9,309 nt of DNA, taken from positions 1 through 9,309 of the forward strand of contig CALZOH010000127.1 in NCBI GenBank assembly GCA_945827465.1, written 5' to 3'. Source of the DNA: an uncultured Prevotellaceae bacterium (lineage in GTDB: Bacteria; Bacteroidota; Bacteroidia; Bacteroidales; Bacteroidaceae). Both the position numbers and the translations under genes were made by a program. Each line of letters opens with the position of its first letter. The stretch's first letter is position 1. The notes below the pieces were generated by a model that saw only the letters and a program-made list of their open reading frames with translations, was not told where the DNA came from and made no database searches. This document shows, in pieces, positions 1 through 7,000 of this stretch.

Positions 1-107
1 ACTAATAAATACGATAAGGCCGTAGACAATACGGACAGAAACAGGTCCATTAACAGGACTAAATGATAGCTCAGATAACGGTTTCGCATAAAAAAATCAG
101 ACAACAT
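1..107 (-). CDS. N-terminus of a membrane protein, probably polysaccharide biosynthesis (CapD/FlaA1-like), cut by the window edge
   Basis: An open frame begins at ATG 107-105 and stays open for 35 codons to the window edge. It starts MLSDFFMRNRYLSYH and continues into a hydrophobic stretch (about residues 15-35) ending ...STALSYLL. A short basic and aromatic start followed by a membrane helix with an Asp inside (LLMDLFLS) resembles the N-terminus of membrane-anchored nucleotide-sugar epimerase/dehydratases of the CapD/FlaA1 type, which are common near the start of Bacteroidales polysaccharide loci. That identification is inference from very little sequence. The gene lies 48 nt downstream of the second UpxY-type gene on the same strand and is probably co-transcribed with it. 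An alternative start is ATG 89-87. It could instead be another membrane protein of the locus, such as a sugar transferase or flippase. Confidence 0.5.
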   Translation of the reverse strand, partial: MLSDFFMRNRYLSYHLVLLMDLFLSVLSTALSYLL

Positions 108-155
108 ATTTCCTGATATTTTGAATTTCGTAAAATAATGATTCAGGTAGGATAA

Positions 156-674
156 TTATGCACCTTGTTTCCACAAGGGCAAAGAAATACGCTCAAGATG
201 GGCTATAGGAATGTAATCCGTAGCAGCCACCATGATGAAATTCCCCAAGGTTACGACCAAACGCTTGCGATGACGAATGCGCGCCAAAAAGCCTTCTGCA
301 CCTTTCCACTTTCCTTCAATCACACGACAATAATCTTTCAATCGATCGGAAGAAAGGTTGTCAACCACTTCAAATTCGTTTGCTCCCATGGATGTGACCA
401 AACGGAACATTTCGATCTCCGCATCAGATACGTAAGCCGGCCGTTGTGCTCCTGGTTCACAGACAACTCGCCCCTTTTCAAGGAGCACAGTCTGCAGGAA
501 GGCAATATAATCGCTTGTCGTTCGGACAAACATTAGCATGCAATCGGGACGGAGAGGAGGAATGAAATATTCCACACCATCACGATTCAATGTTGCGCAA
601 ATGGCAGCATAACGTCGGTAAAAGACTTTAAGAGCATACCAGCGCAAAGAGGATGTTCCTTCAAAAAAAGACAT
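156..674 (-). CDS. UpxY-type NusG-like transcription antiterminator, second of a tandem pair
   Basis: The ATG-initiated product has 172 residues, a length typical of the UpxY family. An N-terminal NGN domain starts at RWYALKVFYRR (residues 11-21). A C-terminal KOW-like domain follows, around residues 112-147, with VIEGKWKGAEGFLARI and RKRLVVTLGN. UpxY proteins are NusG paralogues that bind elongating RNA polymerase and allow it to read through the long leader and body of their own polysaccharide operon. Compared with its neighbour at 740-1303, it lacks about 20 residues between the second NGN strand (EYFIPPLRPD) and the next strand (CMLMFVRTTSDYI), so the NGN domain is shortened. An in-frame GTG at 737-735 would add 21 residues and nearly touch the upstream stop. 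ATG at 674-672 is preferred because WYAL then lies near the N-terminus, as is usual. The family call is strong; its regulatory target is inferred. Confidence 0.85.
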   Translation of the reverse strand: MSFFEGTSSLRWYALKVFYRRYAAICATLNRDGVEYFIPPLRPDCMLMFVRTTSDYIAFLQTVLLEKGRVVCEPGAQRPAYVSDAEIEMFRLVTSMGANEFEVVDNLSSDRLKDYCRVIEGKWKGAEGFLARIRHRKRLVVTLGNFIMVAATDYIPIAHLERISLPLWKQGA

Positions 675-739
675 GATAAAATAAGCAGGAAGCCGTCCGA
701 AGGATATCGAGACTTCAGGAAACGGCAGGGAGTACACAC

Positions 740-1303
740 TTAAAAATGGGGCGGCAACTTTTGAAGAAAGCGGCCTGGAATAAAAGATGTAGCCACCGCA
801 GCCACGCCCTCAATGACTACTACAAAACGTTTGGTTCCATGAACGCGCAGAATGTAACCCTCTTGATCGCGAAAGATGCCCTCGGTCACGCGCACACGAT
901 CACCTTTGATAAGATTGGGATTGACCATATCCATACGCTCCATGCAATGGGACGTAACATAGATAAACGTATTCATCTCCGCATCAGGAATGATGGCCGG
1001 CACAGAAGTACCAGGCGTACAATAAGGCCGCATAGGGGCCACAGGAGAGCGATAGATAGAAAGTACGTAATCGTGAGGAGCCTGCAGGAAAATAAGCGAG
1101 GGAATGACCGGCACGTCTTTCACTCGACTATCATTGTAGTGAATATCGACATTCTCTTCACGCCGCATAGCCACATACGTGCGCCAACCATCATCATGTA
1201 AACGTGCAATCACCTCTGATGTTCGGTGATGGAACACACGAAGAGCATACCAATGAAGATTTGCAGTGGCAACAACTGGTGTTGGAGATTCAGTGATACA
1301 CAT
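740..1303 (-). CDS. UpxY-type NusG-like transcription antiterminator, first gene after the invertible promoter
   Basis: The product has 187 residues from ATG 1303-1301. The NGN domain begins at HWYALRVFHHR (about residues 17-27) and runs to about 118, with a segment like YVAMRREENVDIHY and the strand IPSLIFLQAPHDYV. A KOW domain spans about 132-168 (IKGDRVRVTEGIFRDQEGY, then KRFVVVIEG). This is the architecture of UpxY, the operon-specific NusG paralogue encoded first in Bacteroidales capsule loci, which prevents premature termination within its own operon. A longer form from TTG 1360-1358 is possible, but its extra 19 residues lie before the conserved start. A leader of roughly 290 nt separates it from the promoter at 1601-1632, as expected for a leader-acting antiterminator. 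A second paralogue follows after 65 nt. The family assignment is seen in the sequence; the operon-specific role is family knowledge applied here. Confidence 0.87.
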   Translation of the reverse strand: MCITESPTPVVATANLHWYALRVFHHRTSEVIARLHDDGWRTYVAMRREENVDIHYNDSRVKDVPVIPSLIFLQAPHDYVLSIYRSPVAPMRPYCTPGTSVPAIIPDAEMNTFIYVTSHCMERMDMVNPNLIKGDRVRVTEGIFRDQEGYILRVHGTKRFVVVIEGVAAVATSFIPGRFLQKLPPHF

Positions 1304-1596
1304 AGCCGAAAAAGATAAAGGAAGTATGTTGTTGATGGCCCGCAGTAACCACACAGACAACGGTCATAGAATACTAACGCAAGGAGCAGGACAAAACCTG
1401 AATCAACAACCTCCGGAATACATTTTCCCCTTCCTCGCCATGATGGGAATACCGGCGCAGCTGAAGAGTTTGGTTGGCTGGAAAGCCTTTCTACAAAAGG
1501 ATTCCTTCAACTCAACGGAACACCACGTATCCGTGGCAAGAGCCGCAAACTCCTTGCAATCTGAGTACATCTCTTATTAAGAGAGGTAAAAAAGCG
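1304..1596 (-). promoter_or_regulatory. Long transcribed leader of the UpxY operon
   Basis: This is the stretch between the predicted transcription start (about 1595-1597, from the -7 element) and the first UpxY start codon. UpxY proteins act through the leader of their own operon, so this is the expected site of antitermination. Structure visible includes a hairpin at 1480-1505 (GGAA-AG-CCTTT, loop CTACA, AAAGG-A-TTCC) and a 5-bp stem CCACG/CGTGG near 1535. No hairpin followed by a clear U-run was found on the transcribed strand. A 55-codon open frame (1570-1403) starts inside the inverted repeat; see findings. No TAnnTTTG promoter was found here, so transcription most likely depends on the invertible promoter. 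Confidence 0.55.
1565..1591 (+). repeat. Left inverted repeat (IR-L) of the invertible promoter segment
   Basis: A 27-bp sequence starting GTACATCTCTTATTAAGAGA is the perfect reverse complement of 1895-1921. Identity stops abruptly on both sides (1564 versus 1922, and 1592 versus 1894). The arm contains its own 15-nt dyad (TCTCTTA, one centre base, TAAGAGA), as expected of a site-specific recombinase site with two half-sites. Confidence 0.93.
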
Positions 1597-1600
1597 TTTG

Positions 1601-1632
1601 CAAAGTTAGAGAATTAAAGCTATATAGGCAAA
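1601..1632 (-). promoter_or_regulatory. Bacteroides-type promoter inside the invertible segment, facing the UpxY genes
   Basis: On the minus strand the -33 element TTTG (1632-1629) is separated by 20 nt from a perfect -7 element TAACTTTG (1608-1601), which fits the TAnnTTTG consensus of the Bacteroidota primary sigma factor. The start of transcription should fall near 1595-1597, so the RNA begins just before the left repeat arm. No comparable promoter pointing right was found in the spacer. After inversion the -7 element would lie at 1878-1885 on the plus strand. Confidence 0.8.
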
Positions 1633-1769
1633 TATTCTCTTCTCAAATTTTATCAACTTTCCAACTACAATGATGCAATAGTTTGTAACACAAAGAGTCA
1701 GAACAACAATCTCATTTAAATAAATGTTAATGGCTATGTATAGAAACTTTTCGCTTATTCTGTCTAAAC

Positions 1770-1793
1770 GAGAATGTTTTGTTAAACATTCTT
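1770..1793. other. Dyad symmetry inside the invertible segment
   Basis: AGAATGTTT (1771-1779) and AAACATTCT (1784-1792) form a 9-bp perfect stem around the loop TGTT, extendable by one G-T pair (1770/1793). It has no adjoining T-run on either strand, so a protein-binding site is as likely as a terminator. It travels with the segment when that flips. Confidence 0.45.
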
Positions 1794-1894
1794 CCAATTG
1801 TTATAGTTGTTCGCTCAACAAATTAACCTTTTTATTTCGATGTAAGTAAAATAACTAACTGATTTACATACATCATTGGAATCTCCTAAGCTGA

Positions 1895-1921
1895 TTTTAC
1901 CTCTCTTAATAAGAGATGTAC
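1895..1921 (-). repeat. Right inverted repeat (IR-R) of the invertible promoter segment
   Basis: This 27-bp arm ends ...TAATAAGAGATGTAC and is identical to the reverse complement of 1565-1591. Its core dyad is TCTCTTAATAAGAGA. It lies about 175 nt upstream of the fixed promoter of the rimP operon. Confidence 0.93.
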
Positions 1922-2095
1922 AAACCGGAGAAGTAAAAAACTAATGACCATCTAATCTGAAAGTATGATGACGCTTTCGATTGTCGAAAGCACGAACTTG
2001 ACAAGAATACCCCTTTGTTTAGCATAGCGCTTCTTGTTCCATCACCGGATTTTTGTGAGAAAGAGAAGATGATGCGCAAAGTTTTCTTGAAAGTA
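1922..2095. other. Spacer between the invertible segment and the rimP promoter, with a strong dyad
   Basis: No gene is seen here. The main feature is a perfect 8-bp dyad, GCTTTCGA (1973-1980), loop TTG, TCGAAAGC (1984-1991). A weaker 7-bp pairing joins ACAAGAA near 2001 to TTCTTGT near 2032. Neither has a proper T-run. The 8-bp dyad could be an operator, a recombination accessory site, or a block to transcription entering the rimP operon when the segment is flipped; the sequence does not decide. Confidence 0.4.
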
Positions 2096-2128
2096 TTTGG
2101 AAGTTAACGAAGAAAAGTATTACTTTTG
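2096..2128 (+). promoter_or_regulatory. Fixed promoter of the rimP-nusA-infB operon
   Basis: A -33 element TTTG (2096-2099) is followed after 21 nt by a perfect -7 element TACTTTTG (2121-2128), fitting the Bacteroides TAnnTTTG consensus. Transcription should start near 2132-2134, leaving a leader of about 60 nt before rimP. Confidence 0.8.
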
Positions 2129-2142
2129 CAGGCGTTAAAGGA

Positions 2143-2174
2143 GTGAGAGGCCCGATAAGAGCTTCTCACTTTTT
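2143..2174 (+). terminator. Terminator-like hairpin in the rimP leader (possible attenuator)
   Basis: GTGAGAGGC (2143-2151) pairs with GCTTCTCAC (2161-2169), a 9-bp stem with one G-U pair and a 9-nt loop. Five T residues (2170-2174) follow directly. It lies between the promoter and the rimP start, so full termination here would shut the operon; partial termination or antitermination would regulate it. In Escherichia coli the rimP-nusA-infB operon is also controlled by leader termination and NusA feedback. The stem is short, so efficiency is uncertain. Confidence 0.5.
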
Positions 2175-2192
2175 AATTCAGACCATAACGAT

Positions 2193-2660
2193 ATGATAGA
2201 AAAAAAGATTGTTGAAGAAATTGTTAATGAATGGTTGGAAGGCAAGGATTATTTCTTGACTGACCTAACCATCAGTACTGACGATCGAATTGTCGTGGAA
2301 ATAGACCACAAGGAAGGTGTTTGGATTGATGACTGCGTAGACCTCAGCAAATTCATTGAAGCGCGTTTAGACAGTGATGACGAGAACTTTGAGCTGGAAG
2401 TGGGTAGCGCTGGCATCGGACAACCTTTCAAGGTATTGCAACAATACCTGAATCACGTAGGAGATGATGTTGAAGTTCTGACGCGGGAAGGCCAAAAGCT
2501 GAAAGGTGTTATGAAAACCGCTGACGAAAACGGATTCACCCTGACCATTATGAAGAAAGTCAAGCCTGAAGGTGCCAAGCGCCCCAAAATGATGGAAGAA
2601 GACTTAAGTTTCGGCTACGATGACGTAAAAACCGTCAAATATCTCATCACCTTCAAATAA
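2193..2660 (+). CDS. rimP: Ribosome maturation factor RimP
   Basis: This 155-residue protein has the size and two-domain layout of RimP, which assists late 30S subunit assembly. The N-terminal part (about residues 1-80) has the characteristic pattern VEIDHKEGVWIDDCVDLSKFIE followed by the FELEVGSAGIGQPFK segment, where the family has a conserved V-S-S-P-G-like turn. Here the turn reads VGSAGIGQPF, the usual Bacteroidota variant. The C-terminal SH3-like domain (about 85-155) carries a Lys-rich insertion (KVKPEGAKRPKMMEEDLSF) and ends in VKTVKYLITFK. It is the first gene after the fixed promoter and lies 90 nt upstream of nusA, the order conserved across bacteria. ATG 2193 is the first start codon after the leader hairpin. 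The call is firm. Confidence 0.93.
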   Translation: MIEKKIVEEIVNEWLEGKDYFLTDLTISTDDRIVVEIDHKEGVWIDDCVDLSKFIEARLDSDDENFELEVGSAGIGQPFKVLQQYLNHVGDDVEVLTREGQKLKGVMKTADENGFTLTIMKKVKPEGAKRPKMMEEDLSFGYDDVKTVKYLITFK

Positions 2661-2670
2661 GCAGACACTT

Positions 2671-2709
2671 GCAGGAAAACGAATGACCGAATAGTCCTAT
2701 TCCTCCTGC
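2671..2709 (+). other. Structured rimP-nusA intergenic spacer
   Basis: GCAGGA (2671-2676) pairs with TCCTGC (2704-2709), enclosing an inner stem GAATA/TATTC (2689-2693 and 2698-2702). The sequence after it, TTATTTCCTCATT, is only weakly T-rich. It may be an RNA-processing or weak attenuation element; no promoter consensus was found in this 90-nt gap. Confidence 0.3.
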
Positions 2710-2750
2710 TTATTTCCTCATTACAAGAAAATAATAATAGAATAATAGAT

Positions 2751-4010
2751 ATGGCTAACAAGAAAGACAACATCGTAAGCCTCATTGACACTTTTGCCGA
2801 GTTCAAAGAAACCAAGAACATCGACAGAGCGACATTGGTAGGCGTATTGGAAGAAAGCTTCCGCAGCGTATTGGCAAAAATGTTTGGTTCAGACGAAAAT
2901 CTGGACATCATCGTAAATCCTGATAAAGGAGACTGTGAGATTCACCGCAACCGCGTGGTAGTGGCCGACGACGAAGTAACCGACTTGAACAAGGAGATTA
3001 GTTTGAGCGAAGCCCGAAAGATTGATGCCGACTACGAAATTGGCGAAGACGTGAGTGAATCGATTGACTTCATGAAATTCGGACGCCGCGCCATCCTTAC
3101 TCTCCGCCAAACGTTAGCAGGAAAAGTATTGGAACTGGAGCATGACTCTCTCTACAATAAATACAAGGACCGAATCGGCGAAGTAGTTACTGCCGAGGTT
3201 TACCAAGTTTGGAAGAACGAAGTGCTGCTGCAAGACGAAGAACACAACGATTTGCTGCTGCCCAAATCAGAACAAATACCCGGCGACTTCTATCGTAAAG
3301 GCGAAACAGTACGCGCAGTCATTCACCGCGTAGAGAACCAGAACAACATTCCCAAGATTTATCTTAGCCGCACCTCCCCCGTCTTCCTGCAACGCTTGTT
3401 GGAAGCCGAAGTGCCTGAAATCAATGACGGACTCATCACCATTAAGGGCATTGCCCGCGTACCGGGCGAGCGCGCCAAGATTGCGGTTGAGAGCTACGAT
3501 GACCGCATTGACCCGGTGGGTGCCTGCGTTGGAGTAAAAGGAAGAAGAATTCATGGAATCGTACGTGAATTGAGAAACGAAAATATAGACATGGTGAACT
3601 TTACCACCAACCAGTCACTCTATATCCAACGTGCCCTTAGTCCGGCCAAGGTAACAGAAATCTACCTGGATGAAGCAACCCGCAAGGCTGAGGTATATCT
3701 CAAGCCCGAAGAAGTCTCGCTGGCAATTGGTAAAAGCGGACTCAACATTAAATTGGCCTGCATGCTAACCGGATATACCATTGACGTATTCCGCGAATCA
3801 GAAGAAGGCGAAGAAGATGACATCTACCTCTACGAATTCTCTGACGAAATTGACCAGTGGGTAATTGACGCATTCAACCAGGCCGGAATGAAGACAGCCC
3901 GCGAAGTTCTCTCCCACACACGTGAAGAACTGATACAAATGACTGACTTGGAGGAAGACACCATTGATGACGTATTGAACATATTAAACGAAGAATTTGA
4001 GAAGGAGTAA
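2751..4010 (+). CDS. nusA: Transcription termination/antitermination factor NusA
   Basis: This 419-residue protein binds RNA polymerase and nascent RNA and modulates pausing, termination and antitermination. Domains in order are an N-terminal polymerase-binding domain (about 1-125), an S1 domain (about 137-205, GEVVTAEVYQVWKNEVLL), and KH1 with its loop GVKG at 261-264. KH2 follows, with IGKSGLNIKLA and its loop GKSG at 327-330. The acidic C-terminal helix-hairpin-helix-like module is at about 365-415 (AGMKTAREVLSHTREEL...EEDTIDDVLNIL). It is shorter than the 495-residue E. coli protein because only one C-terminal repeat is present, as usual in Bacteroidota. The stop is 3 nt before infB, and a GGAG sequence at the end of nusA may serve infB. 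NusA may also work with the UpxY antiterminators encoded in this window, which is inference. Confidence 0.96.
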   Translation: MANKKDNIVSLIDTFAEFKETKNIDRATLVGVLEESFRSVLAKMFGSDENLDIIVNPDKGDCEIHRNRVVVADDEVTDLNKEISLSEARKIDADYEIGEDVSESIDFMKFGRRAILTLRQTLAGKVLELEHDSLYNKYKDRIGEVVTAEVYQVWKNEVLLQDEEHNDLLLPKSEQIPGDFYRKGETVRAVIHRVENQNNIPKIYLSRTSPVFLQRLLEAEVPEINDGLITIKGIARVPGERAKIAVESYDDRIDPVGACVGVKGRRIHGIVRELRNENIDMVNFTTNQSLYIQRALSPAKVTEIYLDEATRKAEVYLKPEEVSLAIGKSGLNIKLACMLTGYTIDVFRESEEGEEDDIYLYEFSDEIDQWVIDAFNQAGMKTAREVLSHTREELIQMTDLEEDTIDDVLNILNEEFEKE

Positions 4011-4013
4011 TTT

Positions 4014-7000
4014 ATGGGCGTCAGAATAAATAAGGTACTAAAAGAATTCAACGTTGGACTTCAGACGGTCATCGACTTTCTGGCGAAGAAAGGCTTCACG
4101 GTCAAGAACGACATGAATGCCAAACTCACCGATGAGCAATACCAGATTATTAAAAACGAATTTTGTTCAGACAAAAATCTGCGTAACAAAGCCGACAAAC
4201 TCATCTCACAACGTCACACCGAAAAAGATAAGAAAAGCTTCCAGCCGAAAAAGGGTGCTGAAGAAATCAAAACAGAGATTCCTGAAGACTCTAAGCTCCA
4301 GATCAAGCCTATTGGGAAAATTGATCTAAGTCGGGTCGGCAAACCGGCCGTTGCTCCTGCCCCGGCTCCCGCTCCACAGCCTGCCAAGGAGCCTCAGGCA
4401 GCTCCTGAAGAAGTGACCGAGCCCGCCAAGGAGGAAAGGACGGAGAAAGACGAGCAAACTACTGCACCCGTTGCAGAAAAGCAAGATAACGCGGTTGAAA
4501 CAAAGGTGGAAGTAAAAGAAGAAGTTCCTGCAACCACCGTTCAACAGCAAGAGAAGCCTCTTCCGGAAATTCCGGAAATAGAGAAGGAAGTTCCCATCAA
4601 GGAGGAACCCACAACAGAAAAGCCTCAGCCTGCAACAGAAGCTCCTGCCAAGGTTTACGAAGCTCCAACTGCTCCCAAAGAAGAGAAGCCGAAAAAAGAA
4701 ACAGCCGAAACTACTCCGACGGTTACTGAACAGCCTGCCAGCAAAGAGACCAACGAGACAAAAACTGCTGAAGAAGACAGCAAGTCCGACGGCATCTTCC
4801 GCCTGAACCCTACGACGACCATTACCGGTCCCAAGGTATTGGGCACCATTGACCTCTCCAGCATCAACGAGAATACCCGTCCGCGCAAGAAGTCAAAGGA
4901 AGAAAAGAAGAAAGAACGCGAAGAAAAGCTCCGTCAGCAACACAACAACGCGGGCAACACTGCAAACAACAACGGTCAACCCGGTGCAGGCGGACAAAGC
5001 AAGAAAAAGCGCAAACGCATTTCGGGCAATAAGGTTGACATCAATGCCGAAGCCAAAAAGAGCGAACAAGCGCGTCAGGACAATAACAATAGGAACAACC
5101 AAAAGAATAAGAACAAGAAGCAACAGCAGCCTTCCGTGCTGAAACCACAGGTGTCGGATGAAGACGTTGCCAAGGAAGTAAAAAAGACCTTGGCTCGCCT
5201 GACCAGCAAAAAGAATTTCAGCAACAGCGCTAAATACCGCCGTGAAAAGCGCGACCAAGTACGTGCAGCCAATGAAGAGCGCATGAATGAGGAAAATGCA
5301 GAAAGCAAAATTCTGAAATTAACCGAATTCGTAACTGCCAACGAATTGGCCAGCATGATGGACGTTCCGGTTACTAAAGTTATCTCTACCTGCATGAGCA
5401 TTGGTATGATGATTAGCATTAACCAGCGCATGGATGCTGAAACCATCAACCTGGTGGCCGACGAATTCGGATTCCAAACTGAATACGTCAGCGCATCCGT
5501 GTCGGAAGCTGTTCACGAAGAAGAAGACAACGAAGAAGACTTGGAACCGCGCGATCCGATTGTAACCATCATGGGACACGTCGACCACGGAAAAACTTCA
5601 TTGCTCGACTATATCCGCAACTCCAACGTTATTGCCGGTGAGGCCGGCGGTATCACGCAGCACATCGGAGCTTACAATGTCACCTTGGAAAACGGTCGTC
5701 ACATCACCTTCTTGGACACACCGGGTCACGAAGCCTTTACCGCCATGCGTGCCCGCGGTGCACAAGTAACCGACATTGCCATCATCATCATCGCAGCCGA
5801 TGACGACGTGATGCCCCAAACCAAAGAGGCCATCAACCATGCCATGGCAGCCAACGTGCCCATCGTGTTTGCCATTAATAAAGTTGATAAGCCCACCGCC
5901 AATCCTGAAAAGATCAAGGAAACCCTGGCCAATATGAACTTCCTGGTAGAAGACTGGGGAGGAAAATACCAAAGTCAGGACATCTCGGCCAAGAAAGGAA
6001 TCGGTGTCAACGAACTATTGGAAAAGGTATTGCTCGAAGCCGACATGCTGGAGCTGAAAGCCAATCCCAACCGCAATGCCACCGGTACTATCATTGAGTC
6101 GTCGCTCGACAAGGGACGCGGATATGTGGCCACTATCTTGGTGAGCAACGGTACGCTGCATATTGGCGACAACGTCATTGCCGGAACCTGCTACGGTCGT
6201 GTGAAAGACTTGAGCGACGAGCGCGGAAAGCACGTTGACCACGTAGGCCCAGCCCGCGCCGCCACGCTGCTCGGCTTTAACGGAGCTCCTCAGGCCGGTG
6301 ATACCTTCCACGTCATGAATTCCGAACAAGAAATGCGCGACATTGCCAACAAGCGTCTGCAACTGCAACGCGAGCAAAGCCTCCGCACCAACAAGCGTCC
6401 TACGCTTGAAGACATCGGTAACCGCATTGCCATTGGTGGATTCCAAGAGCTCAACCTCATTGTTAAGGGCGACGTAGACGGTTCGGTTGAAGCCTTGAGC
6501 GATGCCCTCATCAAGCTTTCAACCAAGAAGATTGCCGTTAACGTCATTCACAAAGCCGTGGGTCAGATTACCGAAAGCGACGTTTCGCTGGCAGCCGCCT
6601 CACAAGCCATCATCATCGGTTTCCAGGTTCGTCCCAGTGCTCAAGCCCGCAAGGAAGCCGATCAGGAAGGCATCGACGTGCGCCTCTACTCCATTATTTA
6701 TGATGCCATCCACGACGTCAAGACGGCCATGGAGGGTATGTTGAAGCCCATCATCAAGGAAGAGCAGACCGGAACGCTTGAGGTGCGTCAGGTTTACCAC
6801 ATCAGCAAGGTGGGAACTGTGGCCGGAGCCTTCGTCATTGACGGAAAGGTTCACCGCAGCGACAAAGCCCGACTCATCCGCGACGGCATCGTGAAGTTCA
6901 CCGGAGAGATCAATGCGCTCAAACGCTTCAAGGACGATGTGAAAGAAGTGACCACCAACTTTGAATGCGGTATCAGTCTCACCAACTGCAACGACATTCT

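Larger units (their letters stand above)
1565..1921. promoter_or_regulatory. Candidate phase-variable invertible DNA segment (promoter switch)
   Basis: Perfect 27-bp inverted repeats flank a 303-bp AT-rich spacer that has no convincing gene but carries one good outward-facing Bacteroides promoter. It sits directly upstream of UpxY-type genes. This matches the known layout of phase-variable polysaccharide promoters in Bacteroidales, where a recombinase flips the promoter to turn a locus on or off. In the given orientation the promoter faces the UpxY genes (ON). No recombinase gene is in the window, so it would act from elsewhere, as Mpi does in Bacteroides fragilis. Structure is seen directly; inversion itself is inferred. 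Confidence 0.87.

Noticed and set aside
1290..1367. 25-codon minus-strand frame overlapping the first UpxY start
   Set aside because: It is too short to support; a coupled leader peptide is possible but nothing beyond an ATG and a stop is seen.
1266..1580. 104-codon plus-strand open frame running antisense to the first UpxY start and the leader
   Set aside because: It overlaps a well-supported gene start on the other strand, ends in the repeat arm and shows no recognisable domain.
1606..1797. 63-codon minus-strand open frame inside the invertible segment
   Set aside because: It is AT-rich with Ile/Leu/Tyr composition expected by chance, overlaps the -33/-7 promoter at its end, starts within the dyad and has no promoter of its own.
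1592..1894. A second promoter in the segment pointing right, making a two-way switch in the present orientation
   Set aside because: No plus-strand TAnnTTTG element with a -33 TTTG at proper spacing was found; nearest matches such as TAGTTTGT lack the consensus spacing.
1565..1921. Insertion sequence or MITE bounded by terminal inverted repeats
   Set aside because: Inverted repeats could fit a MITE, but no target-site duplication is visible outside the arms (AG at 1563-1564 versus AA at 1922-1923). A consensus promoter aimed at UpxY genes is better explained by an invertible switch.
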